Origin: Balaenoptera acutorostrata
Lineage: Eukaryota > Chordata > Mammalia > Artiodactyla > Balaenopteridae
Direction: 5' to 3'
DNA length: 64,000 nucleotides
NCBI RefSeq assembly: GCF_949987535.1
Contig: NC_080066.1
Coordinates: 132,722,335 to 132,786,334 of the forward strand
The notes under the pieces are model-generated. The model saw only the letters and a list, made by a program, of their open reading frames with translations. It made no database searches and was not told where the DNA came from. How positions within the stretch are numbered: the first letter of the stretch is position 1; every line of letters begins with the position of its first letter. This document shows, piece after piece, positions 20,930-33,561 of the stretch. The position numbers and the translations under genes are program-made.

Positions 20930-23100
20930 CCTAACTCCCAAAAGCATATTATCTGTAATGCTCTCAAGGCAGTTAACAATATTTCCATACAGGCAGCCAT
21001 CACGGATCATTGTTTCACATGCTCATAGTACTAATGGCAGTGAGGAGCCTTTGGCCCATGCAGGGAAAGATGCTCCCCTAGACGTGCTGCTTCCTTCATC
21101 TTCTTGCAGATGCTTATTGGGCCTAAGCATGCCAGTTGTTCTGTTGTGAAAGAAAGCCAACTAAAGGGCATTCATCACAGAGTAACATTACCAGAGATTA
21201 TGTCTGAAGGTGAGCTTTCATTAGGGGACTGATTATATAATTTTAGCTCTATATAGAATAGAAATCTCCATTAAAATATGTAAAGTTATTTTTTAACTTT
21301 TGTAATTTGACCTTTTTATAAATTTTTGGAACTACATTTTTATGTTTCATCTTCTTTTCCAGGCTTCAAAATATTTGAAGACTAGATATTCACCTATTTT
21401 TTTTTTTGGCTTTTCCCATAATGGCATGAACTGTGGAAGGGCAAAAATAGATTATAAATATATGTTGATTAAAAGGTTCTCTCTCCCATGATTTCCCCAA
21501 AACATAAGTGTACTCGATAAGAGGCTGCTATAACTTGGTCAGAGATTCCACTGTATCTGAGAGGAATGTTCTGACTGCAGCATATAAGGACTTTTTTCAT
21601 AGGTTACCCAAAGGTGAAAATAATAAAATGCAGGAGAAAATATTTTTGCTCCCTATTTTTCCTACTGTCATATACATTGCGGAAATTAACATGTTTCAGT
21701 TTTATCCAGGACCTAGAAATTCATAATTAACAAAATTAACAGTATGAAAAGTTTCTTAGGCAATTTAAAAATTGTAAGGACAACTTTGTCTTACTGGCAA
21801 AGAGAGTTTGGCGCCTTCTCTTGTAATTCCTCTCAGGAGTGAGGCTGGGATTGCCGTTCTGGGTATTCCCAGTTTGGCCTTTGGGTGGAGGAAAGCTGAG
21901 CCTACAGGTGAGGAGTGGTATGTAATTAGGGCTTGCTTTCCCTGCCTCTCCACAATTGCCTAACTTGTTGAAACAAATCAGCAGATCTCACCTGATATCA
22001 GAAAGGTAAAAATTTCAATCTGCCACACAGTTTAACAAAAAAAAGACTGCATGTACTCAGGAGTCAGTCCAGTCTTAAAAATATTTGCAATGAATCCATC
22101 CATGCTCTGGTTACAGAGTAAATGAAATCAAATACAAAGAGAAGAAGAAATGAACTTGGTTGGTTTTTTGTTTTTTGTTTTTTACTTTTTACTACTTAAA
22201 TCCTAACACCAGTGAGAATAATAAAGCATAAAGTCAAATCTTATAAGAAAGTATACTTTTAGGGTCTCAAGCTCATAGGGCCTTATAATGATTCTTAATT
22301 CATAGAAACCTCTTACAAACCAATCAGAAACCCAGGACAAATTAGAATATAAAAATAATACAATTTAGGGCAAATGTTACCAAGTGCTGCAGTATGGGGC
22401 AAAGATCTAAAAGCAAAGCCCCAAATCAAAGATAATTGACATTCAAGATTAGCCTAGTAGTGCATTATATAGACACCCGGACAAACAATGAAGTTGATAG
22501 TTTGCTGACATCAGTTTCTTATTGGTACAAAATAGGATATGGAAACAGTAAGTGCCACACAGCACAATTCATTATGAATTGGGAAGACTTCTTTAATTCC
22601 CCCCAATTTAAAAATCACTCAGAGTTCTCAATTATGTTAAAAAGACAAAGTGCAATGATTTACTCGTTATGATTGACACAGCCAAAATAAAATGACCTCC
22701 CCCCAAAACTAAAATGGGAACAAAGAGCTATGGAAACAAATAGTAATATCAGGCAAAGTAGAATTTAAGGTAAGTTTTAATTGGTTAAATGGTTAAAAAG
22801 TTCATCTGTGGCTGTAAGATACAATCAGTAGTGAATACCTTACAGCCTTGACTCATTTTTACCAAACAACATGTCAAAAGTACAAAGGAAAAAACACTAG
22901 AAACAGGAGAAATTGAAAAATCACTGTTGTCATGGATGATTTTCATGCCCCACCAGCAAAAATAGATCAAATGATAAAGACATCTGTTTAAATATATTTC
23001 TATTTCTGTTATCACATCATTCAAAACTCAGATGGATTTTTATTCAATAGGCAGAGTATATTTAGCATGGTCTGTTTTTAAGCATAGACTATGACTTAGT
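20930..23100. other. intergenic DNA, largely unrecognised
   Basis: The region is AT-rich. The part from about 22680 to 23030 (atagtaatatcaggcaaagtagaatttaagg, aaaatagatcaaatgataaag) looks like decayed L1 ORF2 on the plus strand. Nothing else is supported, and short ORFs such as 21508-21726 and 22436-22672 show no domain. Confidence 0.4.
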
Positions 23101-23329
23101 CCTGTAATTCACTTTGTGGGGGGGGCCTTAGAAACACCTCCAGAAAGGCATACTGTGGTCCTCCAGAGTAGCTCAAACCCACGCTCAACAAGAGGCTTGG
23201 ACGACTGCAAAAGATACAGTCCTTATGTATGTGCGGGCAGAGAAAAAGGACAGTGTTTCAAACATGAACCCCATACTCAAAATCATACTGTTACCACCCT
23301 TTTGAGTCAGACCTCAACAAGGTCCTCCT

Positions 23330-23700
23330 GACCCATATCACTGGAGCCAATAGAATGAGACCAAACTTGGTTCAGAAGCACAGGAAAGCTTTATTCTTTG
23401 ATGGAAGAACTGAGAGGTGTGAGCTCCCATTCTAGAGCGTGTGCTCTCCTGAATAGGCTGTGCGTGGAGCTTCTTTATCTGGCTCTTGACAGCGGGGGAG
23501 GGGGCGAGTTCTCCAGAGGCTTAGGCAGGTGTGCTTCTCAGGCTCCAGACTGCAGTGCCTCGGGCAGCGTCTCTGCACACGGCCCGCCACTGCCATCTTG
23601 AATTGTGTCGTGTGCAGCGCTTCTTGCACTGCCCAGTGAGACAGCAGAGCATTCAGGTGCATGGGTTTTGTGCTGGTAACTAATCCGACGTGTTAGGTGC
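23330..23700 (-). mobile_element. probable ERV-type LTR (minus strand)
   Basis: On the minus strand a GC-richer stretch leads to CAAAGAATAAAGCTTTCCTG, a poly(A)-signal context typical of a retroviral LTR R/U5 region, followed by a T/G-rich part ending 'ggtctgactcaaaaggg'. The outer boundaries and a second LTR are not evident. The family cannot be named by eye. Overlapping short ORFs are on both strands and show no viral gene motif. Confidence 0.4.
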
Positions 23701-23984
23701 AAGGCCTCTGCATATGGTCCCTTATAGGCCAGCGAAACTAGACTAAGCACAAAAGAAGAGGTTAGACTTTATCACCTGGATTCCATCTTATTTTTCCTGG
23801 GGATGCCAGGGAGCTTTACTGGTGACCATAAGGACGGATCCTCTGTCTGTTAGCTGTTCATTTGTGATCAGCTGCTTTGTGCATGCAAACTCTGTATACT
23901 GCGAGCCAGGATGAGTATCAGTCAGGATTTTATTTATTTGATAATAGCGATTCACCAAAGCAGCAAAGGAGAAGTCAGCTGGTG

Positions 23985-24535
23985 AGTTATATCATTGTAA
24001 CAGGCAGCGTCTAACAGAGCTGCCAGTGACTCCTGTCTCCTGGAATTCATGCCTTTGTGAAATCTCTTCCCCTCCAGTGTGAGCTGGACCTAGAGACTTG
24101 CTCTTAAGGAGTGGAATACAGCAAAAAAACATCTGGGGTGTTGCACTCCAGCTTTGGTAACAGAAAAGACTGTGGCTTCTGCCTCACGTGCTTGCTCTGA
24201 TGGAAACCAGCTGCCGTGCTGTGAGAGGCTCACATGGGCAAAAAACTGAGGGAGATCCCTAGCCAACAGCCCGTCCAGAACTGGAGGCCTCAGTGCAACA
24301 ACCCACGAGGAACTGAATCCTCCAACAGCCGCATGAACCTTCTTGGAAGTGGAAACTTCTGAATCCAGCCTTGAGATGGCTGCAGCCCCCGCCAACGCCT
24401 CTGCTGCGACCTTGAGAGAGACCCAGAGGACCCAGGTAAGCGGCGCCAAAACGCACCCAGAAACCGTGAGAGAAATGTTGTTTTAAGTCACTAAATTTGG
24501 GGGTAATTTTTTCTGCAGTCATAGATAACTAATGC
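23985..24535 (+). mobile_element. MLT1-type MaLR LTR
   Basis: The sequence follows MLT1 from 'cctggaattcatgcctttgtgaaatc' and 'gtgagctggacctagagacttgc', through 'accagctgccgtgctgtgagaggc' and 'acaacccacgaggaactgaatcc', to the diagnostic end 'ttttaagtcactaaatttgggggtaatt...agataactaatgc'. It is a solo LTR as far as can be seen. The 119-codon minus-strand ORF in it is fortuitous. Confidence 0.88.
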
Positions 24536-24789
24536 AATCATGACTATTAAATTAATGGATATACAAATTATACACAAATCCATAGCATACTTTGTTGATA
24601 AATAGGATACATGAAACAGTTATAAGCCTTGATGTTATACTAGGCTACAAGGGAAATCTCAACAAATGTAAGAAGGCAGAAATGGAACATTTCATCTTCT
24701 CTGGTTAGGAAACACATTTTTATTTAAGTGGAAACCAAAAAAACTCTCCAATTACTTGGGAATGTTAACTTTTTTGTATTATATTAAAT

Positions 24790-26561
24790 GGTGCATAAAA
24801 CGTGCATATACTGTTTAAATAATAGTTATAAGGTGAACATTCAAGAAAACTCCATGCAGGTCAAGAAACGGAACCAGAGGTGAACACTATCCTGACGTTG
24901 GGATAACCATGTCTTCACTTTTCTTCATTTTACCACCTAAATGTGTATCATAACACATGTACTCTTTTGTGTCTTTCTCCCTAGCTTAGCACTGTCTCAG
25001 ATCAGATTCCTCCCATGCAGAGGAGAGACAGGGATTCAGGTGTGTGTGATTTGTGGAGCTCATGCCCTCAGGAAAAAGGTGGTAAAGGACACAGGGACAG
25101 GGCAGTGACAAGAGCTAAGCAAGGATGAGGTGTCAGCCTGATCCCCAAGGGACCCTGGAGCCTGGAAAGCACCACTGTGTTGGTACCGCGTGTCATAAGC
25201 AATCTTTGGCCTGGGTGTACCGGGGGTGGCCTTCAGGTCGGGCAATTTTCCAGAGCAGGGGCCACCTGTGAACCATGAGCAGCCAATACTCATAGAAGCT
25301 GAGGAGTGGGTGCCCTGGCCTGGAAAAAGGGATGTGGGCAGCACCCACTACGTATTATGTTTGAGATTCACCTCACTGTCTGTGTGGCTGCAGTTCGTAT
25401 GATATCATTGCCGAATAATATTCTACTGTATGAATATATCATATGCTGCCAATGAACATTTAGGTTGTTTCCCGATTTGTTTATTACAAACAATGCTGCT
25501 TTGGCTGTTTTATCATGTATTATGTCAGGCAGGTAAAAGAGTATGTCTAATACCTAGGAGTGGAATTTTGGGATTGTAGGGTATGTGCCTCTTCTATTTT
25601 ATTATATTATAAAAAAATTGTTTTCCAATTTACAATACCACCAGCATTGTTTGGTAGCATTGCTCCACTTGTATTTCTGGACTTTTTATTTTAGCCATTC
25701 TGGTAACTTTTAACGGTATCTCACTGAGGTTTTAATGTGTTTTCCTTTTTATTATTGATGTCGTACACCTTTTCATGTATTTATTGGTTTGGAAATTCTC
25801 TTTTTATAAAACTTTTGTTCAAGTCTTTTGCCTAGGTTTATCATATAATGTCTTTTTTTTCTTATTGATTTGTAGATGTCCTATCTACTGTTCCTTTGTT
25901 AGTTATATGTGTTGCAAAAATATTTTCCCATTCTGTAATCTGTCTTTTCAGTCTCTCTATGGTGACTTTTAATGAATAGAAGCTATTATTTATTGGAATC
26001 TAATTTATTAAGCTTTTCTTTTATGGTTAAGCTTTTTATGTCCTGATTGAAAATTTTTTTCCTAACATGGAATCACGAAATATTTTTCTACATTATTTTA
26101 TAAAAGCTTTATAGTTTTACCTTCACTCTTGGGTGTTAATCCACCTATAATTTATTTTGTGTATGGTGTGATGTAGATATTCAATTTTATATTTTTTTAC
26201 CATATAAATAACCAATTGTCTCCAATTGAACTTTTAATCAAAAAATTCATCCTTTCCTCATTGGTATTAAATATTATCTCTGTCACATATCAGGTTTCCA
26301 AATTTGTGTCTTTTTCTAGTCTCTCTATACTATTCCATTGGCCTGTTGTCTTAGTTACTGTAGTTTTACAGTACCTGGTACACTAATTCTTCTACCTAAT
26401 TCTTTTTCAAGTGGACCCTGCTAATCTTAGTGCTTTGTGTTTCTGTATAAAATTTAAAATAAGCTTGCCAAGTTACACCAAAAACAGACAAAAAACCTGC
26501 TGGGAGTTTTACTGGGATTGCACTTGATCTTTTGATCAATTTGGTATATCTCCCAATTTAC
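24790..26561 (-). mobile_element. old L1 (minus strand), ORF2 end and 3'UTR
   Basis: From about 25360 the minus-strand sequence matches old L1 3'UTR/ORF2, including the reverse of 'gaatattctactgtatgaat', 'acatttaggttgtttcccg' and 'gggattgcacttgatcttttgatc'. The part 24790-24995 appears to be the 3' continuation. The segment of roughly 25000-25355 between them is different in composition and may be another insertion of unknown type. No ORF2 frame remains intact. Confidence 0.65.
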
Positions 26562-27835
26562 TTTTTATTAAATTATAATATACATACGGAAAAGTATAGA
26601 AATTATAAGTAGACAAATTAAACACACTAAGTAACCAGCACCCAGATCAAGAAACAGAATACCACCAGAATCTCAGGCCTCTAAAGATCCCGTTTTAGCT
26701 ACCATCCTCACCCACAACAGGTACTAATATCATGTATTAATTTTGTCTGCTTTTGAACTTTACTGAAATAGGAAAAAAAATCACACAGTATGTACTTGGC
26801 TTTTTTTTCATTCAGCGTTATGCTTATGAAATTCACCCATGTTGTTCAGATAGCTATATTTTGTTTACTCTCAGTGTTGTAGTGTGTAGTCTTCCACAGT
26901 ATGAATTTATCACAATAGGTTAATCCATTGCATTGTAGATAGACATTTCAGTTATTTCTAATTGGGGATATTACAGATAGTAATATACATTCTTGTACAC
27001 ATCTTTTAGGAACGTAAGCATGCATTTCTCTTAAGGAAATAACTGGGAATGTAATTGCTAGGTCATAAGTTTTGTCTTTGGTACATACTGCAAGCAGTCT
27101 TCCAAAATGGAGTGTATTAATTTATACTTCCATGGCAGTGTGTGAAACTTCTAGTTGATCTACAAGCTAATCAATACTTTACATATTGTCTTTCTATTTC
27201 AGTTTAGCCGTTCTGGTACTGTATAGTGGTATCATGTTGTGGTGTTAATTTGCATATTCCTGTATGCACTTTTTCATGTGTTTATTGGCCTTTGGATATC
27301 CCTGTCTGTGAAGGCTCTGTTAAAGTCTTTTTCCCATTTATAAAAGGTTGTCTGCCATTTGCTTATTGACTTATGCCATCTCGTCATCCAAATCTATTAG
27401 GTTCTTAAATTTAGGCAGTATGTGGCAAAATTTTGTACAGAGAAGGAATTCTATTAAATCCAATCTATTTGTTTTCTGGAATTCAAAATAAGAATTTAGA
27501 TTATGAAGGATACCTGAAGTCACTGTAAGTGTGTTTCTGCTGAATCTGGCTTCTGGTGTCTCATCTCCTGATGAGCTTGATAGTGTGCTAACTGCTCATA
27601 TTACTGAGATTCTCTGATGCCTAAGATGATGGTCCCTTCCTCCAGAGAGGTTTTGTATTTGCTGGGCACTTAGAGTCAGTCCAGGATGACTTTAAACCAA
27701 TTCACGGCATAAAGCTTTTTTGGACCAACCAGGAACGGTGAATTGGGGTTACAAACTCACAATCTCTGCCAGCATGTGGTTATAACTACCTGGAGAAAGG
27801 GTTTTTCTTTTCTTTACTCCTGCACAGTTCAACAT
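26562..27835 (-). mobile_element. second old L1 3' region (minus strand)
   Basis: A second L1M-like 3' end starts after 'tatctcccaattta': 'ttattaaattataatatacatac', 'accagcacccagatcaagaaacag', 'aggttaatccattgcattgtagatagacatttcag'. It repeats the same order of landmarks as the preceding element, so two separate old L1 insertions abut. The assignment beyond about 27480 is weaker. Confidence 0.6.
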
Positions 27836-27933
27836 CAAAGGACTTTATTTTTCATGTGTCTCTTGGGGATGAGGATTAGAGAGTGACATCAGGTTTACTT
27901 CCTTTTATTTATTTTTTAAAATTTTTGAATTTT

Positions 27934-28236
27934 TTTTTTTAACAATTTAAATTTATTTATTTATTTATTTATGGCTGTGTTGGGTCTTCGTTTCTGTGCA
28001 AGGGCTTTCTCTAGTTGCGGCAAGCGGGGGCCACTCTTCATCGCGGTGCGCGGGCCTCTCACTGTCGCGGCCTCTCTTGTTGCAGAGCAGAGGCTCCAGA
28101 CGCGCAGGCTCAGTAATTTGTGGCTCACGGGCCTAGTTACTCCTTGGCATGCGGGATCTTCCCAGACCAGGGCTCGAACCCATGTCCCCTGCATTGGCAG
28201 GCAGATTCTCAACCACTGCGCCACCAGGGAAGCCCC
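27934..28236 (-). mobile_element. CHR-type SINE inserted in the tail of L1 A
   Basis: A complete SINE on the minus strand is bounded by a perfect 16-bp target duplication, AAAATTTTTGAATTTT, at 27918-27933 and 28237-28252. The target is the L1 A 3' tail itself, so this SINE is younger than the L1. Confidence 0.93.
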
Positions 28237-28457
28237 AAAATTTTTGAATTTTATTTTATTTATTTTATTAAACAGCAGGTTCTTATTATTCATCAGTTTT
28301 ATACACATGACTGTATACATGTCAGTCCCAATCTCCCAATTCATCACACCACCATCCCCCACCCCCTCCGAAGCTTCCCCCGCTTGGTGTCCATACGTTG
28401 GTTCTCTACATCTGTCTCAACTTCTGCGCTGCAAACCAGTTCATCTGTACCATTTTT

Positions 28458-31400
28458 CTACGTTCCACATACATGCGTTAACATACGATATCTGTTTTTC
28501 TCTTTCTGACTTACTTCACTCTGTATGACAGTCTCTAGATGCATCCACGTCTCTACGAATGACCCAATTTTGTTCCTTTTTATGGTTGAGTAATATTCCA
28601 TTGTATATATGTACCACATCTTCTTTATCCATTCGTCTGTCGATGGGCATTTAGGTTGCTTCCATGACCTGGCTATTGTAAATAGTGCTGCAATGAACAT
28701 TGGGGTGCATGTGTCTTTTTTTTTTTTTTAATTATTTATATATTTATTATTTATGGCTGTGTTGGGTCTTCGTTTCTGTGCGAGGGCTTTCTCTAGTTGT
28801 GGCAAGCGGGGGCCACTCTTCATCGCGGTGCGCGGGCCTCTCACTATCGCGGCCTCTCTTGTTGTGGAGCACAGGCTCCAAACACGCAGGCTCAGTAATT
28901 GTGGCTCACGGGCCCAGTTGCTCCGTGGCATGTGGGATCTTCCCAGACCGGGGCTCGAACCCGTGTCCCCTGCATTGGCAGGCAGATTCTCAACCACTGC
29001 GCCACCAGCGAAGCCCTGCATGTGCCTTTTTGAACTGTGGTTTGCTCTGGATATATGCCCAGTAGTGGGCTTGCTGGGTCATATGGTCATTCTATTTTCA
29101 GTTTTTTAAGTAACCTCCATACTGTTCCCCATAGTGGCTGTATCAGTTTACATTCCACCAACAGTGCAAGAGGGTTCCCTTTTCTTCACACCCTCTCCAG
29201 AATTTGTTGTTTGTAGATTTTCTGATGATGCCCATTCTAACTGGTGTGAGGTGATACCTCATAGTAGTTTTGATTTGCATTTCTCTAATAATTAGTGATG
29301 TTGAGCACCTTTTCATGTGCTTCTTGGCCATCTGTATGTCTTCTTTGGAGAAATGTCTATTTAGGTTTTCTGCCCATATTTGAGTTGGGTTGTTTGTTTT
29401 TTTAATATTGAGCTGCATGAGCTGTTTATATTTTTTGGAGATAAATCCTTTGTCCGTTGATTCGTTTGCAAATATTTTCTCCCATTCTGAGGGTTGTCTT
29501 TTTGTCTTGTTTATGGTTTCCTTTGCTGTGCAGAAGCTTTTGAGTTTCTCTATGTCCTATTTGTTTATTTTTGTTTTTATTTCCATTACTCTAGGAGGTG
29601 GATCAAAAAAGATCTTGCTGTGATTTATGTCAAAGAGTGTTCTGCCTATGTTTTCCTCTAAGAGTTTTATAGTGTCCAGTCTTACATTTAGCTCTCTAAT
29701 CCATTTTGAGTTTATTTTTGTGTATGGTGTTAGGGAGTGTTCTACTTTCATTCTTTTACATGTAGCTGTCCAGTTTTCCCAGCACCACTTATTGAAGAGA
29801 CTGTCTTCTCCATTGAATATCCTTGCCTCCTTTGTCATAGATTAGTTGACCATAGGTGCGTGGGTTTATCTCTGGGCTTTCTATCTTGTTCCATTGATCT
29901 ATGTTTCTGTTTTTGTGCCAGTACCATATTGTCTTGACTACTGTAGCTTTGTAGTATAGTCTGAAGTAAGGGAGTCTGATTCCTCCAGCTCCGATTTTTC
30001 CCTCAAGACTGCTTTGGCTATTCAGGGTCTTTTGTGTCTCCATAGAAATTTTAAGATTTTTTATTCTAGTTCTGTAAAAAATGCCATTGGTAATTTGATA
30101 AGGATTGCACTGAATCTGTAGATTGCTTTGGGTAGTATAGTCATTTTCACAATATTGATTCTTCCAATCCAAGACCATAGTATATCTCTCCATCTGCTGG
30201 TATCATCTTTGATTTCTTTCATCAGTGTCTTATAGTTTTCTGCATACAGGTCTTTTGTCTCCCTACGTAGGTTTATTCCTAGGTATTTTATTCTTTCTGT
30301 TGCAGTGGTAAATAGGAGTGTTTCCTTAATTTCTCTTTCAGATTTTTCATCATTGGTGTATAGGAATGCAAGAGATTTCTGTGCATTAATTTTGTATTGT
30401 GCAACATTACCAAATTCATTGATTAGCTCTAGTAGTTTTCTGGTGGCATCTTTAGGATTCTCCATGTATAGTATCATGTCATCTGCAAACACTGACAGTT
30501 TTACTTCTTCTTTTCCAATTTGTATTCCTTTTATTTCTTTTTCTTGTCTGATTGCCGTGGCTAGGACTTTGAAAACTATGCTAAATAATAGTGGTGAGAG
30601 TGGACATCCTTGTCTTGTTCCTGATCTTAGAGGAAATGCTTTCAGTTTTTCACCATTGAGAATGATGTTTGCTGTGGGTTTGTTGTATATGGCCTTTATT
30701 ATGTTGAGGTAGGTTCCCTCTATGCCCACTTTCTTTCTGGAGAGTTTTTATCATAAATGGGTGTTGAATTTTGTGAAAAGCTTTTTCTGCATCTATTGAG
30801 ATGATCACATGGTTTTTATTCCTCAATTTGTTAATATGGTGTATCACATTGATTAATTTGCATATATTGAAGAATCCTTGCATCCCTGGGATAAATCCCA
30901 CTTGATCATGGTGTATGATCCTTTTAATGAGCTGTTGGATTCTGTTTGCTAGTATTTTGAGGATTCGTGCATCTATATTCATCAGTGATATTGGTCTGTA
31001 ATTTTCTTTTTTTGTAGTATCTTTTTCTGGTTTTGTTATCAGGGTGATGATGGCCTCATAACATGAGTTTGGGACTTTTCCTTCCTCTGCAATTTTTTAG
31101 AAGTGTTTGAGAAGGATGGGTGTTAGCTCTTCTCTAAATGTTTGATAGAATTCATCTGTGAAGCCATCTGGTCCTGGACTTTTGTTTGTTGGAAGATTTT
31201 TAATCACAGTTTCAATTTCATTACTTGTGATTGGTCTGTTCATATTTTCTATTTCTTCCTGGTTCAGACTTGGAAGGTTATATCTTTCTAAGAATTTGTC
31301 CATTTCTTCGAGGTTGTCCATTTTATTGGCATAGAGTTGCTTGTAGTAGTCTCCTAGGATGCCTTGTATTTCTGCAGTGTCTGTTGTAACTTCTCCTTTT

Positions 31401-32579
31401 TCATTTCTAATTGCATTGAGTCCTCTCCCTCTTTTTCTTGATGAGTCTGGCTAATGGTTTATCAATTTTGTTTATCTTCTCAAAGAACAAGCTTTTAGTT
31501 TTATTGATCTTTGCTATTGTTTACTTTGTTTCTATTTCATTTATTTCTGTTCTGATCTTTATGATTTCTTTCCTTCTGCTAACTTTGGGTTTTGTTTGTT
31601 CTTCTTTCTCTAGTTCCTTTAGGTGTAAGGTTAGATTGTTCATGTGAGATTTTTCTTGTTTCTTGAGGTAGGCTTGTATAGCTATAAACTTCCCTCTTAG
31701 AACTGCTTTTACTGCATCCCATAGGTTTTGGATCATCGTGTCTTCATTGTCATTTGTCTGTAGGTATTTTTTTATTTCCTCTTTAATTTCTTCAGTGACC
31801 TCTTGGTTATTTAGTAACATATAGTTTAGCCTCCATGTGTTTGTGTTTTTTACGTTTTTTTCCATGTTATTCACTTCTAATCTCATAGTGTTGTGGTCAG
31901 AAAAGATGCTTGATATGATTTCAGTTTTCTTAATTTTACTGCAGCTTGATTTGTGACCCAAGATATGATCTCTCCTGGAGAATGTTCCATGCGCACTTGA
32001 GAAAAAAGTGTAATCTACTATTTTTGGAATGAATGTCCTATAAATATCAATTAAATCTATCTGGTCTACTGTGTCATTTAAAGCTTCTGTTTCCTTATTT
32101 ATTTTCATTTTGGATGATCTGTCCATTGGTGTAAGTCAAGTATTAAAGTCCCCCGCTATTATTGTGTTACTGTCGATTTCCTCTTTTATAGCTGTTAGCA
32201 GTTGCCTTATATATTGGGGTGCTCTTATGTTTGGTGCATATATATTTATACTTGTTATATCTTCTTCTTGGATTGATCCCTTGATCATTATGTAGTGTCC
32301 TTCCTTGTCTCTTGTAACATTCTTTATTTTAAAGTCTATTTTATCTTATATGAGTATTGCTACTCCAGCTTTCTTTTGATTTCCATTTGCATGGAATATC
32401 GTTTTCCATCCCCTCACTTTCAGTCTGTATGTGTCCCTAGGTTTGAAGTGGGTCTCTTGTAGGCAGCATATATATGGGTCTTGTTTTTGTATCCCTTCAG
32501 CAAGCCTGTGTCTTTTGGTTGGAGCATTTAATCCATTCACGTTTAAGGTAATTATCGATATGTATGTTCCTATGACCAT
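28458..32579 (-). pseudogene. L1 A ORF2 (endonuclease-reverse transcriptase), broken
   Basis: ORF2 normally encodes an apurinic-type endonuclease, a reverse transcriptase and a cysteine-rich C-terminus that copy L1 RNA into the genome. Here the minus-strand pieces run from the endonuclease start at 32579 (NVNGLNAPTKRHR, CLQETHF), through the RT (FADDM near 30490) and the Cys-rich motif ([16 protein letters not shown] near 29175), to the C-terminal piece at 28700-28458. Many stops and frameshifts split it into at least eight pieces. The SINE at 28721-29016 splits off the last 80 or so codons. Confidence 0.9.
28721..29016 (-). mobile_element. CHR-type SINE inside ORF2 of L1 A
   Basis: A complete SINE is flanked by TGCATGTGTCTTTTT (28706-28720) and TGCATGTGCCTTTTT (29017-29031), a target duplication with one mismatch. 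Its tail reads TTTAATTATTTATA. The SINE in L1 B has the same tail start and sits at the same L1 nucleotide, which no other SINE in the window does. Confidence 0.93.
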
Positions 32580-32659
32580 TTTCTTAATTGTTTTGGGTTT
32601 GTTTTTGTATGTCCTTTTCTTCTCTTGTGTTTCCCACTTAGAGAAGTTCCTTTAGCATT

Positions 32660-33561
32660 TGTTGTAGAGCTGATTTGGTGGTGCTGAATTCTCTTAGCTT
32701 TTGCTTGTCTTTAAAGCTTTTGATTTCTCCATCGAATCTGAATGAGATCCTTGCCGGGTAGAGTAATCTTGGTTGTAGCTTCTTCCCTTTCATCACTTTA
32801 AGTATATCATGCCACTCCCTTCTGGCTTGTAGAGTTTCTGCTGAGAAATCAGCTGTTAACCTTATGGGAGTTCCCTTGTATGTTATTTGTCATTTTTCCC
32901 TTGCTGCTTTCAATAATTTTTCTTTGTCTTTAATTTTTGCCACTTTGATTACTATGTGTCTTGGCATGTTTCTCCTTGGGTTTATCCTGTATGGGACTCT
33001 CTGTGCTTCCTGGACTTGGGTGGCTATTTCCTTTCCCATGTTAGGGAAGTTTTCAACTATAATCTCTTCCAATATTTTCTTGGATCCTTTCTCTCTCTAT
33101 TCTCCTTCTGGGACCCCTGTAATGCGAATGTTGTGTGTTTAATGTTGTCCCAGAGGTCTCTTAGGCTGTCTTCATTTCTTTTCATTCTTTTTTCTTTATT
33201 CTGTTCCACAGCAGTGAATTCCACCATTCTGTCTTCCAGGTCACTTATCCGTTCTTCTGCCTCAGTTATTCTGCTATTGATTCCTTCTAGTGTAGTTTTC
33301 ATTTCAGTTATTGTATTGGTCATCTCTGTTTGTTTGTTCTTTCATTCTTCTAGGTCTTTTTTAAACATTTCTTGCATCTTCTCGATCTATGCCTCCATTC
33401 TTTTTCCAAGGTCCTGGATCATCTTCACTATCATTATTCTGAATTCTTTTTCTGGAAGGTTGCCTATTTCCACTTCATTTAGTCGTCTTTCTGGGGTTTC
33501 ATCTTGTTCCTTCATCTGGTACATTGCCCTCTGCCTTTTCATCTTGTCTATCTTTCTGTGA
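32660..33561 (-). pseudogene. L1 A ORF1 (RNA-binding protein), broken
   Basis: Minus-strand pieces at 33323-33057 and 33072-32890 carry the coiled-coil part (GINSRITEAEERISDLEDRM) and the later NFPNMGKEIATQVQEAQRVPYR segment of L1 ORF1p, in different frames. Stops also cut the N-terminal part. It is not translatable as a whole. Confidence 0.85.

Noticed and set aside
24090..24449. 119-codon minus-strand ORF as a gene
   Set aside because: It lies within an MLT1 LTR, which is non-coding.
30305..30712. Plus-strand ORFs of 100-200 codons across L1 A, B and C (for example 32956-33561 and 56302-56751)
   Set aside because: They are antisense readings of the minus-strand L1 ORF1 and ORF2 and recur at corresponding L1 positions.
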